Of a stretch of DNA of 6,622 nt, positions 1-5,050 are shown one piece after another. Location of the stretch: contig JAPSKJ010000116.1 in assembly GCA_031177735.1 (NCBI GenBank), forward strand, positions 1 to 6,622, read 5' to 3'. Position numbers and translations under genes: made by a program. The first letter of the stretch is position 1. Every line of letters starts with the position of its first letter. The DNA is from Nocardioides sp. Its GTDB lineage: Bacteria; Actinomycetota; Actinomycetes; Propionibacteriales; Nocardioidaceae. Under the pieces are notes generated by a model that worked only from the letters and a program-made list of their open reading frames with translations, had not been told where the DNA came from and did not search any database.

Positions 1-810
1 GTCACCGAGAACGCACTGATGGCGGCCGCCCTGCACCCCGGCACCACCGTCATCCGCAACGCCTCGTCCAACTACATGGTCCAGGACCTGTGCTTCTACC
101 TGCAGAAGCTCGGCGTCGAGATCCAGGGCATCGGCACCACCACGCTGACCGTCACCGGCAGGGAGGCCATCGACGTCGACGTCGACTACGCCCCGGCCGA
201 GGACCCGATCGAGGCGATGAGCCTCCTGGCGGCCGCGATCGTGACCGGCTCCAACATCACCATCCGGCGCGTCCCGATCGAGTTCCTGGAGATCGAGCTC
301 GCCACGCTGGAGGAGATGGGCTTCCAGTACCGCCGCTCCGAGGAGTACGTCGCCCGCAACGGCAACACCCGTCTGGTCGACATCGAGACGCTGCCGTCGC
401 ACCTGCACGCGCCGCTGGACAAGATCCACCCGATGCCGTTCCCGGGGCTCAACATCGACAACCTGCCGTTCTTCGCGGTGATCGCCGCGGTGGCCACGGG
501 CCAGACGCTGCTGCACGACTGGGTCTACGAGAACCGCGCGATCTACCTCACCGAGCTCAACAAGCTCGGCGGCCAGGTCAAGCTGCTGGACCCGCACCGG
601 GTGATGATCGAGGGCCCCACCCACTTCTCCGGCACCGAGATCGTGTGCCCGCCGGCGCTGCGCCCCGCGGTCGTGCTGCTCATCGCGATGCTCGCCTCCA
701 AGGGCACCTCGGTACTGCGGTCCACCTACGTCATCCACCGCGGCTACGAGGACCTGGCCGAGCGGCTCAACCAGCTCGGGGCCAACATCGAGACCTTCCG
801 CGACATCTGA
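1..810 (+). CDS. MurA-like UDP-N-acetylglucosamine 1-carboxyvinyltransferase family protein, 3' part (5' end outside window)
   Basis: The reading frame is open from the first base and ends at TGA 808-810, leaving the last 269 residues of a protein that normally has 420 or more. MurA transfers enolpyruvate from PEP to UDP-GlcNAc in the first committed step of peptidoglycan synthesis, in the cytoplasm. Family signs are VTENALMAA at the window edge, followed by a GTTVIRNAS strand, a PFPG loop, an ENR segment (YENRAIYLTEL), an LRP segment near residue 220, and HRGYEDLAERLNQLGA near the end. By remembered alignment to E. coli MurA, the catalytic Asp of the PFPG-x-x-x-D loop is kept (LNIDN), as are the Arg of the LRA/LRP motif and the Arg of the D/H-RGYE motif. 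The usual TDMQAQ, DRIETG and DLRASAS motifs are altered to IDNLPF, DPIEAM and ALRPAVV. This marks a divergent actinobacterial MurA-like clade rather than the textbook enzyme. The active-site Cys loop lies outside the window. Family assignment is firm; the exact substrate is less sure. Confidence 0.9.
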   Translation, partial: VTENALMAAALHPGTTVIRNASSNYMVQDLCFYLQKLGVEIQGIGTTTLTVTGREAIDVDVDYAPAEDPIEAMSLLAAAIVTGSNITIRRVPIEFLEIELATLEEMGFQYRRSEEYVARNGNTRLVDIETLPSHLHAPLDKIHPMPFPGLNIDNLPFFAVIAAVATGQTLLHDWVYENRAIYLTELNKLGGQVKLLDPHRVMIEGPTHFSGTEIVCPPALRPAVVLLIAMLASKGTSVLRSTYVIHRGYEDLAERLNQLGANIETFRDI

Positions 811-839
811 CCCGGGCGCGGCACCGCCTCCACTGCGCC

Positions 840-871
840 GTCACCGGCGGCGTGGATACTGCACCGGTGAC
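840..871. repeat. 8-bp inverted repeat around the phosphodiesterase start
   Basis: GTCACCGG (840-847) and CCGGTGAC (864-871) are exact reverse complements separated by 16 bp. The right arm includes the preferred GTG start at 867. The interval between the arms contains GATACT (855-860), a possible -10 box. The dyad could be an operator or an RNA stem, but 8-bp matches of this composition do occur by chance in DNA this GC-rich. Confidence 0.4.
855..860 (+). promoter_or_regulatory. Possible -10 box of a leaderless promoter for the phosphodiesterase gene
   Basis: GATACT matches TATAAT at four of six positions. It lies exactly at -12 to -7 relative to the GTG at 867, the spacing expected when transcription begins at the start codon, which is common in actinobacteria. 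No good -35 element is visible and there is no convincing Shine-Dalgarno before either candidate GTG. The gene could instead be cotranscribed with the upstream MurA-like gene. Confidence 0.3.
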
Positions 872-1700
872 CCGCCGGCGTACGCCCTCCCCCTACCTGC
901 AGGGCGATGGTCGGGTGGTGCTCGCCTTCGCCCACCGCGGCGGCGCCTACCACCCGGAGATCGAGGGGCTCGAGAACACTCTTGCGGCGTTCCGCCACGC
1001 CTGCTCGCTGGGTTACGACTACCTGGAGACCGACGTCCACCTCACCCGCGACGGCGTCCTGCTGGCCTTCCACGACGCGGCGCTCGACCGCGTCACCGAC
1101 CGCACCGGCTCGATCCGTGACCTGACCTTGGCGCAGGTCCGCGCCGCCCGCGTGGGCGGACGGGAGCAGGTGCCCACCCTGGCCGAGCTGTTCGAGCAGT
1201 TCCCCGGCTGCCGGTTCAACATCGACCTCAAATCCGACGCCGCGGTCGGGCCCCTCGCCGAGCTCCTGCGCGAGTACGACGCCGGCCACCGCGTCCTGGT
1301 CGGGTCGTTCGACCCGCGGGTGATCAACCGGTTCCGGAGGGCGACGCACGGCACCGTCCCGACAGCTGCCCACCCGCTCGAGGTGCTCGCCTTCCGGCTG
1401 CTGCCGAGCGGCCGCCTGGCCGACCGGCTCACCCGCGGCCGGGTCTCGGCACTGCAGGTGCCGCACCGCCGCGGCCGGTTCACCGTCGTCACCCCCGGTT
1501 TCGTGCGCCGGGCCCACGCGGCGGGCAAGGCGGTGCACGTGTGGACCGTCGACGACCCGGCCGAGATGCGCCTGCTGCTCGACCGCGGCGTCGACGGACT
1601 GATGACCGACCGCACCGACCTGCTGAAGGATGTGCTGGTCGAGCGCGGCCAGTGGTGGGCTGCGGGAGGGACGGACATGAGCCACCGAGGAGACCGATGA
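867..1700 (+). CDS. Glycerophosphodiester phosphodiesterase (GDPD family, cytoplasmic)
   Basis: This 277-residue protein hydrolyses glycerophosphodiesters to glycerol-3-phosphate and an alcohol, recycling phospholipid head groups. The TIM-barrel GDPD signature is complete. Counting from the GTG at 867 it has the catalytic pair H23-R24 in AHRGG, E36-N37-T38, metal-binding E54 and D56 in LETDVHLTRDG, the second catalytic histidine H69 in FHD, NIDLK at 118-122 (metal ligand D120), and a C-terminal VHVWTVDD followed by GVDGLMTDR. Length is normal for the family. There is no signal peptide, so it is probably cytoplasmic, unlike secreted GlpQ. The start is uncertain: GTG at 867 is preferred because homologues tend to begin shortly before the barrel, but GTG at 852 in the same frame would add five residues. 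Neither has a good ribosome-binding site. The TGA overlaps the transporter ATG (ATGA), which implies translational coupling. The natural substrate cannot be read from the sequence. Confidence 0.93.
   Translation: MTRRRTPSPYLQGDGRVVLAFAHRGGAYHPEIEGLENTLAAFRHACSLGYDYLETDVHLTRDGVLLAFHDAALDRVTDRTGSIRDLTLAQVRAARVGGREQVPTLAELFEQFPGCRFNIDLKSDAAVGPLAELLREYDAGHRVLVGSFDPRVINRFRRATHGTVPTAAHPLEVLAFRLLPSGRLADRLTRGRVSALQVPHRRGRFTVVTPGFVRRAHAAGKAVHVWTVDDPAEMRLLLDRGVDGLMTDRTDLLKDVLVERGQWWAAGGTDMSHRGDR
1687..1692 (+). promoter_or_regulatory. Ribosome-binding site of the UMF1-type transporter
   Basis: GAGGAG lies four bases before the ATG at 1697, inside the last codons of the phosphodiesterase gene. It fixes the transporter start at the ATGA overlap rather than further upstream, where the frame is also open. 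Confidence 0.75.
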
Positions 1701-3052
1701 GCGCCCCGACCCCGATCGCGGACCTGGGACCGGTGCAGCGCCGCGCTGAGCAGAAGGCCTGGTTCTTCACCGACTGGGCGGTCTCGGCGTTCCAGACCAC
1801 CGTTGCCGGCGTGCTGTTCGCGCCGTACCTCATCTCTGTCGCGGAGGAGGCGGTCGGCGAGCAGGGACGCATCCAGCTGCTGGGGCTCTCCATCGCGCCG
1901 GGCGCCCTGCCGTCCTACGTGATCACGCTCTCCACGCTGCTCTCCGCGGTGCTGTTCCCGCTGATCGGTGCCATGGCCGACCGCACGTCCCGCAAGCCCG
2001 ACCTGATGGCGGGCTTCGCGTGGACCGGCGCCCTGGCGGCAGGCTTGTTGTTCTTCCTCACCGGCGACAACTGGTGGTTCGGCAGCGTGATGTTCATCGT
2101 CGCCAACCTGTGCGCAGGCGCCGCCGTGGTGGTCAGCGACTCGATCCTGCCGCTCATCTCGACCGAGGACGAGCGTGACCGGGTCTCGTCACGTGGCTGG
2201 GCCTACGGCTACGCCGGGGGCGGCCTCCTGCTCGCCGTGAACTTTCTGGTGGTCACCTTCCACGACGCCCTCGGCCTCTCCACGGCGATGGCGGTCCGAC
2301 TGTGCCTGCTCTCCGCCGCGGTGTGGTGGGCGGCGTTCATCGTCATCCCGTGGCGACGGATCAGGCGCCACGAGCCGCTCGACGTCGAGGTGGTGGAGGG
2401 CGGGCTGCTCGCTCGCTCCTTCGGTCAGCTGGCCGCCACGGTGAAGGACCTGCGCAACTACCCTGTCGCGCTGACCTTCCTGCTCGCCTACCTCTTCTTC
2501 AACGACGGCATCCAGACGGTGCTCTCCTCAGCCTCCACCTACGGCGTCGAGGAGCTGGGCTTCGCCGAGGGCACGATGCTGGGCATCTACCTGCTCGTGC
2601 AGTTCGTCGCTGTCGGCGGAGCCCTGGTCTTCGGCCGCGCGGCGGGCCGGTTCGGCGCGAAGCGGGTGGTGCTCGGCGGCATCGCGGGCTGGGTCCTGGT
2701 CGTGCTGGCGGCGTACTTCGTCCCGGCGGAGCAGCTGGCGCCGCTCCTGGCGGTGGGTGTGGGCATCGGGCTGGTCATGGGCGGCACCCAGGCGTTGGCC
2801 CGGTCGTACTTCTCGCTGTTCATCCCGGCCGGCAAGGAGGCGGAGTACTTCAGCCTCTACCACGCGATGGATCGAGGCACCTCCTGGCTCGGCACCCTGG
2901 TGTTCGGGCTGGTCTACCAGCTGACCGACTCCTACCGGCCAGCCATCCTCGCCCTGATCGCGTTCTTCGTCGTCGGCGGCCTGCTACTGGCTCTGGTGGA
3001 CACCGAGAAGGGCATCGAGCAGGCCGGCAACCGGCGCCCCGCCGTCGTGTGA
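1697..3052 (+). CDS. Major facilitator superfamily transporter, UMF1 / Atg22-like family
   Basis: A 451-residue polytopic inner-membrane protein. The start of the first helix carries QKAWFFTDWAVSAFQTTV (residues 20-36), matching the W-x-x-Y/T-DWA-x-SAF signature of the UMF1 family, which is related to the yeast vacuolar amino-acid effluxer Atg22. The loop after helix 2 has GAMADRTSRK (91-100), the MFS motif-A position. The second half has GRAAGRFGAKRVV (313-325). The late signature MGGTQALARSYFSLFIP followed by GKEAEYFSLY (361-388) is also typical of the family. About twelve hydrophobic segments can be counted, with a charged central loop around 217-255 (IRRHEPLDVEVVEGG). The substrate is unknown; bacterial UMF1 proteins are mostly uncharacterised, and amino-acid or metabolite export is a guess from Atg22. 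The ATG is in a 4-nt overlap with the upstream phosphodiesterase gene, so the two are likely coexpressed. A hairpin pair after the stop probably ends the transcript. Confidence 0.9.
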   Translation: MSAPTPIADLGPVQRRAEQKAWFFTDWAVSAFQTTVAGVLFAPYLISVAEEAVGEQGRIQLLGLSIAPGALPSYVITLSTLLSAVLFPLIGAMADRTSRKPDLMAGFAWTGALAAGLLFFLTGDNWWFGSVMFIVANLCAGAAVVVSDSILPLISTEDERDRVSSRGWAYGYAGGGLLLAVNFLVVTFHDALGLSTAMAVRLCLLSAAVWWAAFIVIPWRRIRRHEPLDVEVVEGGLLARSFGQLAATVKDLRNYPVALTFLLAYLFFNDGIQTVLSSASTYGVEELGFAEGTMLGIYLLVQFVAVGGALVFGRAAGRFGAKRVVLGGIAGWVLVVLAAYFVPAEQLAPLLAVGVGIGLVMGGTQALARSYFSLFIPAGKEAEYFSLYHAMDRGTSWLGTLVFGLVYQLTDSYRPAILALIAFFVVGGLLLALVDTEKGIEQAGNRRPAVV

Positions 3053-3079
3053 GTCGGGTCGGTCGGCTCAGTCGGCTCG
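3053..3079. repeat. Three tandem 9-bp repeats directly after the transporter stop codon
   Basis: The unit is GTCGGSTCR: GTCGGGTCG (3053-3061), GTCGGCTCA (3062-3070) and GTCGGCTCG (3071-3079). The nine bases before, including the stop codon, match the unit at six positions and may be a decayed fourth copy. The array lies in noncoding DNA. A slippage-generated minisatellite, a protein-binding array or chance are all possible. Confidence 0.6.
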
Positions 3080-3115
3080 ACGCCGGCATGACGGCGTGCG
3101 CGGGATCACGCGCAC
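3080..3115 (+). terminator. Two adjacent GC-rich hairpins after the transporter gene, probable terminator region
   Basis: Hairpin 1 is ACGCCG / GCATGA loop / CGGCGT (3080-3097). Hairpin 2 is GTGCGCG / GGATCA loop / CGCGCAC (3096-3115), a perfect 7-bp stem followed by ATTGT. They start 28 bases after the transporter stop and end just before the rbpA promoter, which suits insulation of rbpA from readthrough. There is no true U-tract, but actinobacterial terminators often lack one. Hairpin 2 could instead be an operator next to the -35 element at 3122. Confidence 0.55.
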
Positions 3116-3121
3116 ATTGTC

Positions 3122-3148
3122 GGAATCTTGGGCACCTCGCTACCGTTG
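3122..3148 (+). promoter_or_regulatory. SigR/SigH-type (thiol-oxidative stress ECF sigma) promoter of rbpA
   Basis: GGAAT (3122-3126), exactly 18 bases, then GTTG (3145-3148) reproduces the Streptomyces SigR consensus GGAAT-N18-GTTG without mismatch. rbpA is an established SigR target in S. coelicolor, induced by diamide, so the match occurs where the family knowledge predicts it. Transcription should begin near 3153-3156, leaving a leader of about 110 bases. A weaker overlapping housekeeping-type promoter is also visible: TTGTCG (3117-3122), 18 bases, TACCGT (3141-3146). Both would start at nearly the same base, which could give basal plus stress-induced expression. Confidence 0.8.
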
Positions 3149-3214
3149 AACACTTCGAGGGGCCGGCGTCGCGCCGCCACGAGCGAGCCGCGGCACCGCC
3201 TCGCAACTGACCGG

Positions 3215-3253
3215 CGTGGTGGTCTCACAGACGCACCACGGGGCAACGAGACC
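3215..3253 (+). promoter_or_regulatory. Structured 5' leader of rbpA: long hairpin with a competing stem next to the ribosome-binding site
   Basis: CGTGGTGGTCT (3215-3225), a CAC loop, then AGAC-G-CACCACG (3229-3240) makes an 11-bp stem with a single bulged G at 3233. A mutually exclusive pairing joins GGTCTC (3221-3226) to GAGACC (3248-3253), whose last base abuts the AGGAGGT ribosome-binding site. No U-run follows the first hairpin, so termination is not obvious. Translational control, transcript stabilisation or a passive structure are possible. I do not recognise a known riboswitch class. Confidence 0.45.
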
Positions 3254-3260
3254 AGGAGGT
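3254..3260 (+). promoter_or_regulatory. Strong ribosome-binding site of rbpA
   Basis: AGGAGGT lies five bases before the ATG at 3266, a near-ideal match to the 16S rRNA 3' end. It decides the start of rbpA and rules out the upstream in-frame TTG at 3128. Confidence 0.88.
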
Positions 3261-3265
3261 GCCCG

Positions 3266-3652
3266 ATGGCGGAGCGCACACTACGTGGAGCGCGGCTGGG
3301 TGGCCAGAGCTTCGAGGACGAGCGCGGCATCGAGTTCGCGGCCCGGCAGCAGGTCGGCTACCGCTGCCCGCGCGGACACGACTTCGAGATCACGATGTCC
3401 GTCGAGGCTGAGGTCCCGGCGGTCTGGGAGTGCCCGCGTTGCGGCGCCGAGGCGCTCAACGTCTCGGGGGCGCAGCCGGAGGAGAAGGCCGAGAAGCCCG
3501 CCCGCACGCACTGGGACATGCTTTTGGAGCGGCGCTCGGAGAAGGAGCTCGAGGACATCCTCAAGGAGCGCCTGGAGCTGCTGCGCGGTGGCGAGATCGG
3601 CCCGGCCCACCTGCACCGCGCCAACCAGAAGAAGCGCAAGGCGACCGCCTGA
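3266..3652 (+). CDS. rbpA: RNA polymerase-binding protein RbpA
   Basis: This 128-residue protein binds RNA polymerase and group 1 and some group 2 sigma factors (SigA/HrdB type), stabilising the open promoter complex; it occurs only in Actinobacteria. Domains in order are the N-terminal tail (1-25, with RGARLG and EDERGIEFA), the zinc-bearing core (about 26-70) with ligands C34, H38, C56 and C59, the basic linker (about 75-90) with KPARTHWDMLLERR, and the sigma-interaction helices (about 83-113, ERRSEKELEDILKERLELL). M85 and R89, which correspond to sigma- and DNA-contacting residues in the Streptomyces protein, are present. Length agrees with S. coelicolor RbpA (124) and exceeds the M. tuberculosis form (111). 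The tail ends in a basic KKRKATA. It is monocistronic, with a SigR-type promoter and a structured leader, and converges with fxsA after 35 bases. Confidence 0.97.
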   Translation: MAERTLRGARLGGQSFEDERGIEFAARQQVGYRCPRGHDFEITMSVEAEVPAVWECPRCGAEALNVSGAQPEEKAEKPARTHWDMLLERRSEKELEDILKERLELLRGGEIGPAHLHRANQKKRKATA

Positions 3653-3661
3653 ACCAGGCGG
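3645..3661. terminator. Hairpin overlapping the rbpA stop codon, possible bidirectional terminator
   Basis: CCGCCTG (3645-3651), loop AAC (3652-3654) and CAGGCGG (3655-3661) form a perfect 7-bp stem that includes the TGA stop. It lies in the short convergent gap between rbpA and fxsA, 26 bases beyond the fxsA stop, and could end both transcripts. No U-tract is present on either strand. A weaker 5-bp stem (CGACT/AGTCG, 3681-3694) lies over the fxsA stop. Confidence 0.45.
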
Positions 3662-3687
3662 ACGCGAGCGGCGACTGACCCGACTGG

Positions 3688-4233
3688 CTAGTCGTCGACG
3701 ACCTCGCCCCGGACGACCGGCCCAGGCCCGTCTCCGGGGCGCTGTTGTCCGTCGGGTTGCCCCGGCGCTCGCCCGTGCGGGTGCTCGTGGGGCCCGGCGG
3801 CGCCACTGCGGGGCCGCGCCCCACCGAACGGCGCGAGCGGCCCGGCCGTGCCGAGCAGGCGGCGCGAGACGGCAGCGGTGAGCAGTCGGCGCGCCACCGG
3901 GCGGGTCAGCGGGAGGATGAGCAGGAGTCCGACGATGTCGGTGACGAAGCCCGGGCTGACCATCAGCGTGCCGCCGATGACGATCAGGATGCCGTCCGCG
4001 AGCTCGCGCGCCGGCATCCGGCCGCTGCCGAGCGCCTCGCGGAGCGCGGCGAAGGCGCGGCGCCCCTCCCGCTTGACCAACCACGAGCCGAGGACGGCGT
4101 CGGCGAGCAGGAGCAGGATCGTCCACCAGACACCGATGACCTGACCGACCTGGATGAGCACGTAGAGCTCGACCAGCGGCATCACGACGAACGCCAGGAA
4201 GAGCAGCCAGGGCAGCAGGCGTCGTCGGGTCAT
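3688..4233 (-). CDS. fxsA: FxsA-family cytoplasmic membrane protein
   Basis: A 181-residue protein of the FxsA family, named for E. coli FxsA, whose overexpression relieves F-plasmid exclusion of phage T7; its general cellular role is unknown. Hydrophobic segments lie at about 7-27 (LPWLLFLAFVVMPLVELYVL), 33-51 (after IQVGQVIGV) and 80-110 (the ILIVIGGTLMVSPGFVTDIVG region). The family's IQVG, GSWLVKREG and SPGF-T-D-GLLLILP motifs are visible. The membrane part (1-120) matches the family. The remaining 60 residues are a Gly/Pro/Arg/His-rich, probably cytoplasmic and disordered tail ending in GEVVDD, an ending seen in other actinobacterial members. The ATG at 4233 was chosen because the protein then begins MTRRRLLPW with the first helix; a longer frame up to 4296 would overlap ppm. 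The ppm stop is seven bases upstream, so cotranscription is likely, though no Shine-Dalgarno is visible. Confidence 0.9.
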   Translation of the reverse strand: MTRRRLLPWLLFLAFVVMPLVELYVLIQVGQVIGVWWTILLLLADAVLGSWLVKREGRRAFAALREALGSGRMPARELADGILIVIGGTLMVSPGFVTDIVGLLLILPLTRPVARRLLTAAVSRRLLGTAGPLAPFGGARPRSGAAGPHEHPHGRAPGQPDGQQRPGDGPGPVVRGEVVDD

Positions 4234-4239
4234 GGATCG

Positions 4240-4245
4240 ATTATC
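4240..4245 (-). promoter_or_regulatory. Possible leaderless -10 box for fxsA
   Basis: On the minus strand GATAAT (five of six matches to TATAAT) occupies -12 to -7 relative to the fxsA ATG, the geometry of a leaderless start. It overlaps the TAA stop of ppm. No strong -35 is seen, and fxsA lacks a good ribosome-binding site, which fits leaderless translation. The close spacing to ppm means this would be an internal promoter rather than the only one. Confidence 0.35.
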
Positions 4246-5050
4246 CGCGACGCCCCCTGAGCCGGGTCCGCGCCCTCGCCCACCCACGCCGGACACGCTC
4301 GCGGCGCTCGCGCAGACCCCAGCGGGTCACCCGGCGCATCGACTCCGCTGCGACCGCCCCGCTCATCTTGGAGTCGCCCCGGACCCGCTCGACGAACTCG
4401 ATCGGAACCTCCCGGACGCACAGGCCCGCGCGCAGCGTGCGGGTCACCATGTCGGTCTGGAAGACGTAGCCCGTCGACTCCACCGACTCCAGGTCCACCT
4501 TCTCCAGCGTGCTGCGCCGGAAGACGCGGTAGCCGGCCGTCGCGTCGCGCACCGAGATGCCGAGCAGCATCCGCACGTAGAGGTTGCCCCCGCGCGAGAG
4601 CGCGTGGCGCTGCAGCGGCCAGTTCACGACCGACCCGCCAGGCACCCAGCGGGAGCCGATCACGAGGTCGGCGTCCAGCAGCCCGTGCAGGAGCCGGCCG
4701 AGCTCCTCGGGCTGGTGCGAGCCGTCCGCGTCCATCTCGCCGATCACGTCGTAGCCCTCGTCGAGCGCCCACCGGAACCCGTGCAGGTAGGCCGCGCCGA
4801 GGCCGGCCTTCTCGGTGCGGTGCAGCACGTGGACGCGGGAGTCCTGCGCGGCGAGCTCGTCGGCGATCCGGCCGGTGCCGTCCGGCGACCCGTCATCGAC
4901 GACCAGAACGTCGATCCCCGGCTGAGCGCGCAGCAGTCGCTCGACGATCCAGGCGAGGTTGTCCGCCTCGTTGTACGTCGGCACGACCATCACGACGCGC
5001 CCCAGCTGTGCGACAGGATCGATCACTCGGTGCTCCGCTGCGGCAGTCAC
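4241..5050 (-). CDS. ppm1: Polyprenol-phosphate mannosyltransferase (polyprenol monophosphomannose synthase, GT2 family)
   Basis: This 269-residue GT-A fold enzyme moves mannose from GDP-mannose to polyprenyl phosphate on the inner face of the membrane, making the donor for periplasmic mannosylation of lipoglycans and proteins. Motifs are PTYNE (24-28), VDDGSPDGT (51-59), KAGLGAAY (81-88), the metal-binding D107-A-D109 in DADGSHQP, GSRWVPGG (132-139), RGGNLYVRMLLG (153-164), DATAGYRVFRR (169-179), GYVFQ (194-198) and GDSKMSG (225-231). There is no C-terminal transmembrane helix, only a short Arg-rich tail (248-269), so membrane association probably depends on lipid substrate or a partner. The start is GTG at 5050 in a GTGA overlap with lnt. 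In M. tuberculosis this domain is fused C-terminal to an Lnt-like domain; here the two are separate but coupled. A general dolichol-phosphate mannosyltransferase-like role is the only serious alternative. Confidence 0.92.
   Translation of the reverse strand: MTAAAEHRVIDPVAQLGRVVMVVPTYNEADNLAWIVERLLRAQPGIDVLVVDDGSPDGTGRIADELAAQDSRVHVLHRTEKAGLGAAYLHGFRWALDEGYDVIGEMDADGSHQPEELGRLLHGLLDADLVIGSRWVPGGSVVNWPLQRHALSRGGNLYVRMLLGISVRDATAGYRVFRRSTLEKVDLESVESTGYVFQTDMVTRTLRAGLCVREVPIEFVERVRGDSKMSGAVAAESMRRVTRWGLRERRERVRRGWARARTRLRGRRG

Noticed and set aside
165..186. Short GTCGAC repeats in the MurA-like gene
   Set aside because: They encode the Asp-Val-Asp-Val-Asp strand and follow from preferred codons; there is no sign of a separate repeat element.
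744..1685. Long open frames antisense to the phosphodiesterase gene, and similarly 3281-4126 minus and 5008-6303 plus
   Set aside because: They lie opposite clear, motif-rich genes and have the low-complexity Arg/Ala/Gly/Pro composition typical of antisense frames in high-GC DNA; no family motif is visible.
3128..3265. Upstream in-frame TTG that would give RbpA a 46-residue N-terminal extension
   Set aside because: It lies inside the SigR-type promoter, has no ribosome-binding site, and the extension resembles no RbpA; the ATG at 3266 with AGGAGGT gives the family's normal length and numbering.
3691..3702. 12-bp palindrome GTCGTCGACGAC at the 3' end of fxsA
   Set aside because: It is explained by the coding of the conserved VVDD C-terminus with GC-ending codons; no second copy or context suggests a binding site.
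4234..4296. Longer fxsA frame starting at 4296
   Set aside because: It would overlap the end of ppm by more than 50 bases and add a Gly/Arg-rich stretch before a natural membrane-protein start (MTRRRLLPW).
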